64,000 nucleotides of DNA. Origin: Saccopteryx bilineata (lineage: Eukaryota; Chordata; Mammalia; Chiroptera; Emballonuridae). A program made the translations under genes and the position numbers. Location: the NCBI RefSeq assembly GCF_036850765.1, contig NC_089490.1, positions 134,072,522 to 134,136,521 of the forward strand. The letters are read 5' to 3'. Under the pieces are notes generated by a model, which was not told the origin of the DNA, made no database searches, and saw only the letters and a list, made by a program, of their open reading frames with translations. Shown here piece after piece: positions 1 to 10,579 of this stretch. Positions within the stretch are counted from its first letter, which is position 1, and each line of letters opens with the position of its first letter.

Positions 1-904
1 CTGTTACCACCTGTGCTGCTCTTTTATGTTGTCCTAGAAGGTGTATTTCCTTTTCATTCATATGTGTCTTTCCTTCCTGAATGATTATATTGTATGTTCA
101 ATGAGAGCAGTATGTTGTGTTCTTCAATTTTGTATCTCCAGAGCACTGGCTGGGAACTCTGCTATGCCTCTTCCTTAACACAAAACTCTACCCCACTTAC
201 ATTTCTTATAAATGCAACCTATTTCTTTAACGTTGGAAAATAGCGATCAACACATTTCTCGCCTCCACTGGACAGAGAATTCTTACTCAAGAGGATCGTG
301 AAGGGTGTTGGAGGATACTCAGTCAATGGTAGCGGGACCCTTTCCAGCCAAACAATCAGAGATGCGGGTGGGACAATTAGCATTGCTAACTGCAGTGACA
401 TCCTCAGGGCCTAATTCTGATTCAAAGAGCTGGTGTTGCAAATGACCAAAGGCTCAGCCAATGGAACTTTCCTAGGCTGAGACCCTGTAGACTCTTCTAA
501 CTGGGGCAATTTCCGTGTAATCCCTCTGCTTCCCACAGACCTCAGTGGACTTAATCTTAAAATGGACAGGAAAGATGTTTCGGGCAAACCATGGCTGGGG
601 AGAGGGACAGAAGGCCAGGGACCATCTGGATGTTGAAATGCAGAATGAGAGCGGCTAGATAATTATCAAGTTTAGTTAGTGTAAGGAGGGCCGGACCTTG
701 GAGGAGCACTTTCTCCCTCTGCGTACTACTTCCCAATATTAAAACAAAAGGATTGTTCCAGCCGGTATTTCTAAGTCCCCTTTTGAGTCAAGAACGCCTT
801 TAGAATGCGATGCAAGTTTGGTATTTTTCCCACAGAAATACGCGTCAGTGCACGAATATCCACCAATGGAGAGCATTTTCTAAGAATTCCTGCACAGCCC
901 TGCA
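1..904. other. Apparently unique intergenic DNA
   Basis: I recognise no gene, repeat or RNA here. Short open frames on both strands lack similarity to any protein I know and look like chance. Confidence 0.5.
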
Positions 905-1850
905 GCTGGTTTAAGATGCAGGGGAGGGACCGCGGCCGCTAGTTGGGGTTACTTTCCTTTCCTTCCTCATCCACACAGAGGAAGGGGGCTCCGGCGCCGG
1001 CGCTCCGGAAGGGACAGAAGGACTTAGCATCTTCCTGCGGCAGGGAACTGGGGGAGGGGGCCCGGCACCGCCCTGAGCCCAATCTCTCCGGAGTTTGGCC
1101 TGTCACACCCATACGATAGATATTTCCTTTGACAAAGGAATCCTCCCTTCTCTCTCTGACCCGGCAGGCCGCCAGCTTTGGGTGCAGCTTTCCCGGCCAT
1201 CCTCGCCGCGCCCCTGGGTCTGGACAGGTCAGGGCACCTTCCCGACGCTGAGGCTGGCTTGCCCCACCTGGCAGCAGCCCGAACCTCCGGGTCGCAAGGA
1301 GGCTGAAAATACAGTTGCCCCTCCTCTCCGCGGTTCTGCCGTTCACCCCTCTGCAGTGCTTTCTGGCTTGCTCCCCCTTCCACCCATCTGATCTCAGCTC
1401 CTTCGACCCCCAAACCCCCACAGCAGAAAAATTGAGCTGTATGTATTGAACTTCCGCCCGCGAGAATACTACAGTAGCTCCCCAGAGCCCGCGTGGGAGG
1501 GTGGGGGGGAAGAGGCGTGAGGGCTGACCCCCACTACAACGGAGAAGGGATAAAGGATGTCAAACAAAGACTTCCCGCATATATTTTGCATTAAACAGCG
1601 CCATTCTGGTGACTACAGCCCTGTACAAACCGAAGGCGCCGCCCTAGGCGACCTGTTCCGGCGCTGGCACGTGCTGTCCCTGTTCTGCGCCCTGCTCCAT
1701 CTCACCAGCGGAGGCGCTGGCGGAGCGCGCAAAGTGCCCATACTCAGCCGCGCGCCTTCAGTCAGAGGGAGGCGCTGGCTTTTGACAAAGGCGGGGGCGC
1801 GCAGTGCTGGAAGCTCTTTGCATAGATGCATCGGTTCAGGGAAGAAGGAA
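905..1850. promoter_or_regulatory. CpG-rich island, possible distal promoter or enhancer
   Basis: Base composition changes sharply from AT-rich flanks to GC-rich sequence with many CpG dinucleotides, clustered near 930-1080, 1180-1210, 1450-1515 and 1625-1800. A G-rich run near 1490-1515 (four or more G tracts) could form a G-quadruplex. Open frames cross the stretch on both strands but resemble no protein family I know, and I see no convincing exon. CpG density like this in mammals usually marks an unmethylated promoter or developmental enhancer. It lies about 55 kb upstream of NEFL, so an unannotated non-coding RNA promoter or a neuronal enhancer are both possible. This is inference from composition only. 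Confidence 0.4.
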
Positions 1851-2162
1851 CCCGAAAAGCTTTTCCAACAGAAAGGCAATGGAGACATGTAGTTAACTTT
1901 CTCTTTGTCTTTTCGTTAGTTGTCAGAAATTGTCCATCCAGTTAATAGAACATGTTATGTATAAATAAGGGCCACTTTTTTCTAAGTTATGCTACTTCCT
2001 AGCCCAAACTACGTTTATCCTCAGGGCTCGCTTTGGATGCAGCCAAGAGCTTATAGAAAAAGTCTATTCTTTTCCTATGCAGATTCATGTCACCACTAAT
2101 TAATTTTTCTGAAGATGGGGTCCCAGGCTTTATGACAGCTCCCCCTTCCCCAATTGTCTTTT

Positions 2163-2343
2163 TTTTAAAAGACTTTATTTAATCAATTTTCAGAGAGGGA
2201 GAGAGAGAGAGAGAGAGAGAAAGGGGGAGGAGCAGGAAGTATCAACTCCCATATGTGCCTTGTCCAGGCAAGCCCAGGGTTTCAAACCGGCGACCTCAGC
2301 ACTCCGGGTCGATGTTTTATCCACTGCGCCACCACAGGTGAGA
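2163..2343 (-). mobile_element. Short tRNA-headed SINE
   Basis: The element is reverse-oriented: a T-rich start, a GA-rich run, then a tRNA-like head ending near gatgttttatccactgcgcc. It is bounded by perfect 15-bp target-site duplications, ccccaattgtctttt at 2148-2162 and 2344-2358. The duplications show L1-type retrotransposition. It is shorter than the two main SINE families of the window and appears to be a third subtype. Confidence 0.8.
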
Positions 2344-2402
2344 CCCCAATTGTCTTTTAATGTTTTGTACACCTCTATCCTCTACGCTTAGCTGAGAAAG
2401 GG

Positions 2403-2424
2403 TCATTCATTCATTCATTCATTC
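2403..2424. repeat. (TCAT)n microsatellite
   Basis: About five and a half perfect TCAT units. Confidence 0.85.
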
Positions 2425-3097
2425 TTACACTACCCAGGCAATCCCATTGCAACCCATACTCCCATGCCCATTTTTAAATATAGAAGTTTGCATTTTTCCT
2501 TTTCTGTCATTAACTTGGACATTCCTTTCTGCCTTGAATTCTTCATTGCAGCCTCTTCTTTTCTGCATCCCTAGGAAAAGGTTGTCTAATGACACAGCGA
2601 ACTATAAATTAAATGAGTGTCAGTGACAAAGCAGAATCTCAGTGCCTGGGAGACTCTTAATAAGACATAACTTCAGTGTCTGGCGAGACCTGCCGATGAG
2701 ATAATGTCTCTGGAGGACAAGATGAACTTGGGCTGTAACCTGTTAATGGCCTGATCAACCTCAGGTCTCTTTGTGGACTTTCCCTGGCACACTGATGTCT
2801 GCTTTCTTCTGCTGCATTTTCGATCAAAAGATGTGTCATTTGAGGGCAGCACAGTCAGGTTGCAAATCTGACCCACTGAATTCTTACAGTTCAAGAAAGA
2901 CCAGTCCCCTGTGTTATAGGCAGACATGTAAGTCATCTGCCAATGCTACGAGAAAGACTAAAGCACTGCGGAAAGGACTCTGCTTCTGAGACACCTTCCC
3001 TTGTCCTGAAATACGCCTGAAGACCTTGGACACTAATCCAATTGTCTCCTTTCTTGAATCAAAAACTGAGACCCATGGAAGCTAGGAGGCTGGCTAA

Positions 3098-3215
3098 CTT
3101 TACTTATTTATTTATTAAATTTTTAATTGAAGTCTGATTGACATCATAACATTATATTAGTTTGAGGCATTCAGTATATTGATTTGATTTTTGTGTGTCT
3201 TTCTAAATGAAGGAG
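3098..3215 (-). mobile_element. L1 3' UTR fragment
   Basis: AT-rich sequence like the antisense of an L1 3' UTR (tttaattgaagtctgattga... attatattagtttgaggcat). The same kind of sequence recurs at 3893-4090 and 7135-7445. No coding part is present. Confidence 0.5.
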
Positions 3216-3378
3216 CTAGCTAACTTTAGCACCCAAGACTGGGTCTTCTGTGCTGTATCTTTTCTATTCAGTTTTTTCTTTTCTGGCTATGGCTTGGTAT
3301 GTTCTTTCATCTCACACACGCTCATCCTTTTGGGAGGACTGATACACTAGTATTTTGCAATATTAGCCTTTAATACTT

Positions 3379-3381
<3 letters not shown>

Positions 3382-3413
<32 letters not shown>

Positions 3414-3804
3414 TTTTTGTATTTTTCTGAAGCTGGAAACGGGGAGAGACAGTCAGACAGACTCCCGCATGCGCCCGACTGGGATCCACCCGGCACGCCC
3501 AGCATGGGGCGACGCTCTGCCCACCAGGGGGCGATGCTCTGCCCATCCTGGGCTTCGCCATGTTGCGACCAGAGCCACTCTAGCGCCTGAGGCAGAGGCC
3601 ACAGAGCCATCCCCAGCGCCCAGGCCATTTTTGCTCCAATGGAGCCTTGGCTGTGGGAGGGGAAGAGAGAGACAGAGAGGAAGGTGCGGCGGAGGGGTGG
3701 AGAAGCAAATGGGCGCTTCTCCTGTGTGCCCTGGCCAGGAATCAAACCCGGGTCCTCCGCACGCTAGGCCGATGCTCTACCGCTGAGCCAACTGGCCAGG
3801 GCCT
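3382..3804 (-). mobile_element. tRNA-headed bat SINE (about 400-bp family)
   Basis: Reverse copy: (ATTT)n tail, tgtatttttctgaagctgg, body, and the tRNA-like head whose B-box appears as aatcaaacccgggtcctccg near 3740. Perfect 16-bp target duplications gcctttaatactttta lie at 3366-3381 and 3805-3820. It belongs to the dominant SINE family of this window and looks fairly young. Confidence 0.92.
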
Positions 3805-3892
3805 GCCTTTAATACTTTTAATTGTAAAAGAATGTAAATTCTTTTAGTATTACAGGTTAGGAAGCTAATCATAAGAAAATGTGTTTGGGGGA

Positions 3893-4090
3893 TAGTGCAT
3901 TTAAAATTTATTTTATTAAAGTATAATTGGTGTGAACTATTGTAATAGTTTCAAGTGTACAACATAGTGTTTTAATATTTATACTCCTTCTAATGTGATT
4001 ATCATGATGTCTATCAATCATTTGTCACCATGCTAAGTTATTGCAATATTATTGACTACATTCTTTGTGCTGCACACTCCATCATGGGGA
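3893..4090 (-). mobile_element. L1 3' UTR fragment
   Basis: Contains the motif series gtttcaagtgtacaacatag, ...ttattgcaatattattgact, typical of antisense mammalian L1 3' UTRs. Old and degraded. Confidence 0.5.
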
Positions 4091-5963
4091 AAGTGTCTTG
4101 AAGGAAGGAAAGAGTTGCACAGAGAAGTGGGTGGTGAAAATCACCACAGTGGAGTATCTTGAGTATCCAGTTGGCACATGGGGGCAGTTGGGGCTCTCAG
4201 GAGGCTCTGGAAGACAGCATTCTGCCTGAGATACAGTCTAGGTGAAGACAGACACAGAGGTCCTTCCAGTCTGTCTGCCACTTAGACAATTGCATTCGAC
4301 GGGCTGAGATGTATTGTTTATGATTCTTCAGCCACTCTGTCTTCCTTCTTGCCACTGAGGAGAGATATGGGGAGTGCGGCATGATTATGCAGCAGGGAGC
4401 TGTGCACTTAGAAAAACACCCCTGGCTCTCAATTTGAACTGTCCGAGTGTCTGACATTTTAATCTATCTAAAAGCTTTCTTCATAGATGAGCCAGCGGCA
4501 GACAGTCCCTTGGCAGCACTAGGAGGTGAGCTCAGCTAAGACGTACTGCCGGAATAAATGCAATTGTGTCTAGATGTGGAAAGTAGGAGCTTTGCGGGAT
4601 AGCTGCGGCGAGCTGATGAGTAACATGACATTCGAGCCTCAATTCTAAATTTTCATGCTGACTCTTTCCTTAGCAATTCATGTACTTCGTTCTGTATTCT
4701 TATGTTGTTTTGATGGATTGGGTTTTTTTTTTTTTGGATTGGGTTTTATGGGCAATAATGCTGTGCTTCTGTTAGCCACACAGCTTTCTGGAATCAAAGA
4801 GGGACTAAGAGAGGCATGTACATAATTTAAGAAATATGAACACTGCCTACATTTACTTTATTTTTAAAAAAATAAGCATAAAGACAGTATACCAATAAGT
4901 CAAAGATATTTATTACATAGTCATTGCTTCTGCAGTCCCTTTAGATCTTGTAATATCAACCCTCTGGCTAAAAGAATATGTTTGCCCCTGAACAATGTCT
5001 TAAATTGTACTCTAATTTGGTGCTCTGTAATACATAGGCTGTATTACAGGAGGAGGGGACAATCAGATAGACCCAGTTAATGTATAATATGCCCATGGAG
5101 GTTGTTCAGATCTGGTTTGTACGAGGGATATGGCTAAATATAAAGGCTTATGATAATTTTGTGTTTTCAAACATAGAAGGAGGTCTTAACCTATTCACTT
5201 GTGACATTTTCGAAAAGAATATTAAGCAATACAGATTAAGTGGGATCAATAGCAACATGAAGAAGAGGCAGTATTTAAATAGCAAAATCCTTTTTCTATA
5301 TATTTCAAGTTTAGTTAAAACATCGCAAATCAACACAAGATTTTAATGAAGAAGGTTAAATAAAGAGTTTGGATATCCTGTATGAAGAGGAAAAATAAAA
5401 GGCATTAAAGAAAAGGAAAAATAAGTTTTGTCTATAAATTCTTATACAGCAAATTGCCATTTTGGTTCAAATAATTTTATAAAATGATATGTCCTATTCA
5501 GGGCAGGTCAAAGCAAGCTTGTGGTATCTTTAAACTTTTTTATCTTTATTTTTGGAGTTCCCTGGCTCCTCCTTCAATCTGCTCTTCTTCTGCCCTTTAG
5601 TCCCTCAGACTCTCTTCCTCTCACTCAGCCAAGCCTTTCTCAGGTGAAACTCTGATATCAGACCCTCACACACTCATGTGGAACATATTGTACATCAAAC
5701 AAAAACCCTAATAGGGCCAGTAATGTTTTAAGAGACAAGTGAGTCCGAAATGAAAAGGTTTGAATTCCAGAATATAAAATATTCTGAATCACAAGAGGAA
5801 ATGGAGAAGGTATTTGGGAGGCAGAAATTCTTTCCAGATCATCTTGTAAATAATCTGATCAGCTCACAGGTGGCTGGACAAGTTAGGGAGGTGTCGTTTT
5901 GTCTGATGACAAGTTATTATGGCTTACACCCTCCTTAGGATGCACGGCTGTGTTTGTGTAGTG
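4091..5963. other. Intergenic DNA without recognised features
   Basis: Mostly AT-rich DNA. Short frames (for example 5080-5346 and 5750-5938, + strand) match nothing I recognise. A small internal duplication of ggattgggttt flanks a T-run near 4714-4747. Confidence 0.45.
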
Positions 5964-6271
5964 CAGTGTTCGGCAAACTCATTACAATGATTGAAATTTC
6001 TTTTGAGAGACATTTTTTTTTTTTTGTATTTTTCTGAAGCTGGAAACGGGGAGAGACAATCAGACAGACTCCTGCATGCGCCCGACCGGGATCCACCCGG
6101 CACGCCCACCATGGGCGAAGCTCTGCCCACCAGGGGGCGATGCTCTGCCCCTCCGGGGCGTCGCTCTGCTGCGACCAGAGCCACTCCAGCACCTGGGGCA
6201 GAGGCCAAGGAGCCATCCCCAGCCCCGGGCCATCCCTGCTCCAATGGAGCCTCGGCTGCGGCTGCGGGAGG

Positions 6272-6305
<34 letters not shown>

Positions 6306-6538
6306 GAGGGGGGGTGGAAAAGCAAATGGGTGCTTCTCCTATGTGCCCTGGCCGGGAATTGAACCCAGGTCCCCCGCATGCCAGGCCGATGCTCTACCGC
6401 TGAGCCAGCCGGCCAGGGCCGAGAGACAAATTTTTTAAACTTAAACTATATAGGTAGGTACACTGTTATTAACCTGCATTTGGCTCAAGGGGCCAAAGAG
6501 CCGCATGCGGCTCATGAGGCGCGGTTTGCCGGCCACTG
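5964..6538. mobile_element. Non-autonomous hAT element (MITE), split by a SINE
   Basis: The ends are inverted: cagtgttcggcaaac at the left, and gtttgccggccactg at the right, whose complement reads cagtggccggcaaac. The CAGTG termini fit the hAT superfamily. A SINE (6013-6420) has inserted, so the original element was only about 160 bp. No clear 8-bp target duplication is visible, so the outer boundary is slightly uncertain. Confidence 0.65.
6013..6420 (-). mobile_element. tRNA-headed bat SINE (about 400-bp family)
   Basis: Reverse copy inside the hAT MITE, bounded by gagagaca at 6005-6012 and 6421-6428. It contains a (GA)n expansion near 6278-6302. It lies 334 bp from an oppositely oriented copy of the same family. 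Confidence 0.9.
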
Positions 6539-6754
6539 GTAGTGGATAAGAAACTGGATCTGGTGTCAGACCTGCATAGACTTCCCCTTCTACAACTTGC
6601 TAGTTGTTTGCATTTCAGCAAGACTTTCTGTGAAAAGTAAAAACTAGGCTGATTCTGTAGAGGCTGCTGAGAGGATGAGGAAATGCCCTGCATGCTTAGC
6701 TCAGTGTCCAATATAAGGTTAGCCCTCAGTAAATCTTTAAAAATTAAAAAAAAA

Positions 6755-7134
6755 GCCCTGGCCAGTTGGCTCAGCGGTAGAGTGTCGGCCTGGTGTGCGG
6801 GGGACCAGGGTTCGATTCCCGGCCAGGGCACACAGGAGAAGCGCCCATTTGCTTCTCCACCCCCACCCCCTCCTTCCTCTCTGTCTCTCTCTTCCCCTCC
6901 CACAGCCAAGGCTCCATTGGAGCAAAGATGGCCCGGGAGCTGGGGATGGCTTCTTGGCCTCTGCTCCAGGCGCTAGAGTGGCTCTGGTCGCCGCAGATCG
7001 ACGCCCCGGAGGGGCAGAGCTTCGCCCCTGGTGGGCGTGCCGGGTGGATCCCGGTCGGGCGCATGCGGGAGTCTGTCTGACTGTCTCTCCCTGTTTCCAG
7101 CTTCAGAAAAATACAAAAAAAAAAAAAAAAAAAA
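6755..7134 (+). mobile_element. tRNA-headed bat SINE (about 400-bp family)
   Basis: Forward copy. The head starts gccctggccagttggctcag (A-box region) with the B-box ggttcgattcccggccaggg near 6810, and it ends in an A-run. An A-rich target duplication (aaaaattaaaaaaaaa) lies on both sides. Confidence 0.92.
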
Positions 7135-7445
7135 TTAAAAAAAAAGTTCAGTTACAGTTGACATACAATATTATATTAGTTTCAGGTGTACAACACAGTG
7201 GTTAGACATGTATATAACTTACGTAGTGATCCTCCCATAAATCTAGTGCCCATCTGCATCTGACACCATATATAGTTATTACAATGTTATTGACTCTATT
7301 CCTGTCATTGTGCCGTACTTACACTCCCATGACTGTTTTCATAACTGGCAACTTGTACATCTTAATCACTACCCCTTTTTCACCCACTCCTTGCAACCCC
7401 TCTCTCATCTAGCAATCATCCAAATGTTCTCTGTAGCCCTTGAAA
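7135..7445 (-). mobile_element. L1 3' UTR fragment
   Basis: Antisense L1 3' UTR type sequence (gttcagttacagttgacata ... tagttattacaatgttattg ... ctagcaatcatccaaatgtt). No coding remnant. Confidence 0.6.
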
Positions 7446-7747
7446 TATCTTAACTATTACTATTTTTCTGTGACAAATAAACACAAATATATAAGTTAGA
7501 AGACCTGGCTTCCTATTTATATACTACTTTTGCTTGAGTTTTATTTCTCTGAAGAATTTTCTTCTTCAAAAATTTTCAAGTCATTTGGCAAACATATCAT
7601 TTCATCACCCCTGGTTCTTGTGCCAGTAAATTACACTCTCTGGAAGGACCTTAAGACTCGGAAAAGAACAAAGGGCCTTAGGCTTACCAGCCTAGAATTT
7701 AGAGTGTGGTAGCCACCATTACTTTTAGTCACCCTCCCTTAATTCAA

Positions 7748-7915
7748 ATTCAGCACACGTCTATTGGATGCCTATTCACTGAGGCCCAGCGCCAGGAACA
7801 TTACTGTCTTTAACCATCATGGCTCTAATGTAACGTAAGGCTTAATGTCTGGACTTCAAAAATGAGGAAAATAAAGCTTAGACAGGCAAAGTCATACAGC
7901 AGTATTTGGTTAAGA
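7748..7915 (-). repeat. Ancient MIR/L2-type repeat
   Basis: Contains tattggatgcctattcactg..cagcgccaggaacattactg and aaaatgaggaaaataaagct, a degraded form of the reverse MIR/L2 pattern (life-history-neutral ancient mammalian repeat). Confidence 0.4.
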
Positions 7916-8830
7916 TGGTTATGTTGTGGGTGAAGTCTCAGTGTTAATTTTTTAGGCTTCTCTTGGTAGACCAGTTCAGAGGTTAGAATAATGGAATTTT
8001 CCTATATCTCTTAGTTCTCGAGACAGTAATAAATGATCTCTCTTTCTGTTATATGCCAACCATGCAGAGGAGAGAATAGCTGGCAGAATTCAGCTCCGTA
8101 TTAGGTTAGCCCAAGACGGTTTAATACAATGCGCATGCCTGCTGCAGGCAAGCAGTTAACAGCTGGGAGGGTTGCAGGTGTGTGCCCGTGCACACATGCA
8201 CAAGCGAATGGCTGGGGTTAAGCCTCAGAGCCAGGCGAAAGGAAGACATTATTGTGGCTTTTTTTCAGGGTGGGGAAACTGAGTCTTTACTCATTTTAGA
8301 GCAGTAGCATCTAGATGTTAGAGAGTAAGGAAGGGACCAATACAATAAGGATTGGATTCATTGAATTTAAGCCAATGTGTGCCTGCATGTGTGTGTATAT
8401 TTATTTTAAAAGATGAGCTGTAACTTACCTCAGCATGAAGCAAGGCTTACTGCACACCTGAAAGGGGTAAAATGAATTACAAAGAGAAATTGTCCACTTA
8501 TAAGTTTGTTACTTGCCACACATATAAGAGAAACATTTGATTGGAAGTGGATAAAATGTAAACTAACAACCCATAAGAGAAGAAGGGAAGGGACATACAC
8601 ACACTATTTTTAGAAGAAAAGGTACCATGGTGAACAAATTAAAGCAAAACAAAATAAAACATAAAAATAACAACTGTTTAACTCCCTAGAAATGAGACAA
8701 CTACAAGGGAAAGCAGGGACACTGTGTACTTTGCCTATCAAATAAGAAAAATTTAAGTAATTATTAGGTTCAGTATAAGTGAGAGTTTGGAGTATTGGGT
8801 GTTTTTATAATCTGGAGGGAGCATGAGCTG

Positions 8831-8933
8831 AAGAATTATTCATATACACTGAACAAATTAGGTGAATGAACTAATCCTGAGGATAGTACCATATGGGACA
8901 AAATTTATGTTTTTAAAAGCAAACGGAGACCAG
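8831..8933 (+). repeat. Arm A of a compound inverted duplication
   Basis: This 103-bp block recurs inverted at 9663-9766 with three substitutions and one single-base indel. It ends in gagaccag. See 9491-9766 for how it joins arm B. Confidence 0.9.
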
Positions 8934-8989
8934 CCTTAAAGGTTCCCTGAACAGACAAAAGCAGTTTAGTCATTAATTTAGCTTAATTA

Positions 8990-9181
8990 GCAGTCATGGT
9001 GAAGGCACAGCTTCCTCTCTATGGTGTATAAATTGCTCTGTGAGGATACCCCCCTGAGCCTCATTCCATGTTTTGGCTTGAATGCTCCCTGATTGCAAAC
9101 TGTCTTTTTGGTGTGTACACAATAAATTTACTACTTCAGTGATTCACTGGTTTTACTTTAGCTATTTCAGAACCTTTGACA
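8990..9181 (+). mobile_element. Possible LTR 3' part (R-U5)
   Basis: A TATA-like tataaattgctctgtgagga, C-rich middle and AATAAA (about 9120) followed by a terminal tttgaca resemble the end of a retroviral LTR. No TG start or target duplication was found, so this may be wrong. Confidence 0.3.
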
Positions 9182-9490
9182 ATGTCTTGGGATATTTATT
9201 GTCACATTGTTAATATTAATAAGGAACTTGGAATCTATTTGTATATCCAACAAGATGAAATAAATTAAACATAATTTATACACGTGGAAGAATATTAAGG
9301 CATCTTTCAAATGAGTCATGGAATATGTAATGACTTGAAAATATACTTTAAAAATATATAATGTGAATATTTAAAGAGCAAGATATAATATTATAGAGAG
9401 CATAATCCAAATGTGGGTAAAATTTTAGTTAAACATGTATGTATAATTGAAAGTTCTGGAAGGGATTATGCTGAGATAACAGTGAGATTG

Positions 9491-9766
9491 TTTCCATCCA
9501 TCCAAATGATACCGATACTGAGGGTAGAGTATGAAAGAGAAAGTAGATATTGTATTCTCATTTTTCCATCAAAGATAGTGTTTTTCTGGGCTTAGAGTTG
9601 TTCTTAGCAAAGGGTATAACTCAAGATATTTATATCTTTCATATAGATGTGCTTTGTACAGACTGGTCTCCGTTTGCTTTTAAAAACATAAATTTTGTCC
9701 CATATAGTACTATCCTCAGGATAAGTTCATTCACCTTAGTTTGTTCAGTGTATATGAATAATTCTT
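9491..9766 (-). repeat. Fused inverted copy of arms A and B
   Basis: Positions 9491-9665 are the reverse complement of 10405-10579 (175 bp, five substitutions by my count) and 9663-9766 is the reverse complement of 8831-8933. The two arms, 1.47 kb apart at their other locations, are directly joined here and share 3 bp of microhomology (CAG) at the junction. The similar divergence of both arms suggests a single event. Confidence 0.9.
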
Positions 9767-10010
9767 TTTTCAAGCAGTAAGATTTTTAGTTGTGTATGTT
9801 CTGAAGTTTATATATGAGGCATATATAACTGTTAAAGCCCATCCCGTCCTCACTTACCCCCCATATCCCAACCACTGTAAATTTAAAAGAGTCTAGAAAG
9901 ATCACCCTGGTCAATATTACTTAATATTGATTGAGCATTTGTATTCATGTAGCACCCAAACCAGCTTTTAACTCTTGAGCCTCATTTCTGTATCAGAGAG
10001 CTGGCTGCCT

Positions 10011-10039
10011 GTTCTCTCTCTCTCTCTCTCTCTCTCTCT
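10011..10039. repeat. (CT)n microsatellite
   Basis: A run of CT dinucleotides following an unremarkable AT-rich segment. Confidence 0.9.
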
Positions 10040-10404
10040 TTTCGATTGTTGTTGGGTTTTGTCACAATGGGGTATTTATGTGCTCCAGATTTTTAATATT
10101 GGGCTTTCTAAGCAAGCAGTCTGATGAAATCTTCATTTAGTAGGCTTGTCTGGGGGTTGTCCATTTCCTTTGTCCAGGGCCTCAGCTGACAGAAAGGAAA
10201 TGGTCATTCCATCTACAGCACACAGAACTGACTGCTGTCACGAGGTCTCACTAACAGCATCCTTGCTGAGCTGCACTGCAGTTTCCTTGCCTGTCTTGAT
10301 CCCCACTTGCTCTGTGTACACTTTGCTGCTTTGGCTACAGATTTAAAGAAAGGCTTGTGACAGCGTAGAATGTCAAACCCTGGCCAAGTACCTGTGATGG
10401 AGCA

Positions 10405-10579
10405 CAGTCTGTACAAAGCACATCTATATAAAAGATATAAATATCTTGAGTTATACCCTTTGCTAAAAACAACTCTAAGCCCAGAAAAACACTATCTTTG
10501 ATGGAAAATTGAGAATACAATATCTACTTTCTCTTTCATACTCCACCCTCAGTATCGGTATCGTTTGGATGGATGGAAA
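10405..10579 (+). repeat. Arm B of the compound inverted duplication
   Basis: 175-bp block starting cagtctgtacaaagcacatc and ending ggatggatggaaa, inverted and about 97 percent identical to 9491-9665. Confidence 0.9.

Noticed and set aside
939..1421. Long minus-strand open frame in the CpG-rich region (160 residues)
   Set aside because: GC-rich DNA has few stop codons; the translation has no recognisable domain and overlaps frames on both strands.
1625..1720. Possible REST/RE1 silencer near ctgtccctgttctg
   Set aside because: The two half-sites are one base closer than the canonical spacing and the right half is poor, so no RE1 call is justified.
3469..3786. Repeated proline/arginine-rich ORFs (also near 6076, 19244, 31076)
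   Set aside because: All are translations of the same SINE family and not genes.
6755..6835. tRNA gene candidate (A- and B-box present)
   Set aside because: It is the tRNA-derived head of a SINE with SINE body, A-tail and target duplications; not an independent tRNA gene.
8934..10404. A processed, spliced retrocopy explanation for the fused A-B block
   Set aside because: The junction fits an acceptor AG on one side but the other side has cc, not gt, after the A arm, so splicing does not explain it.
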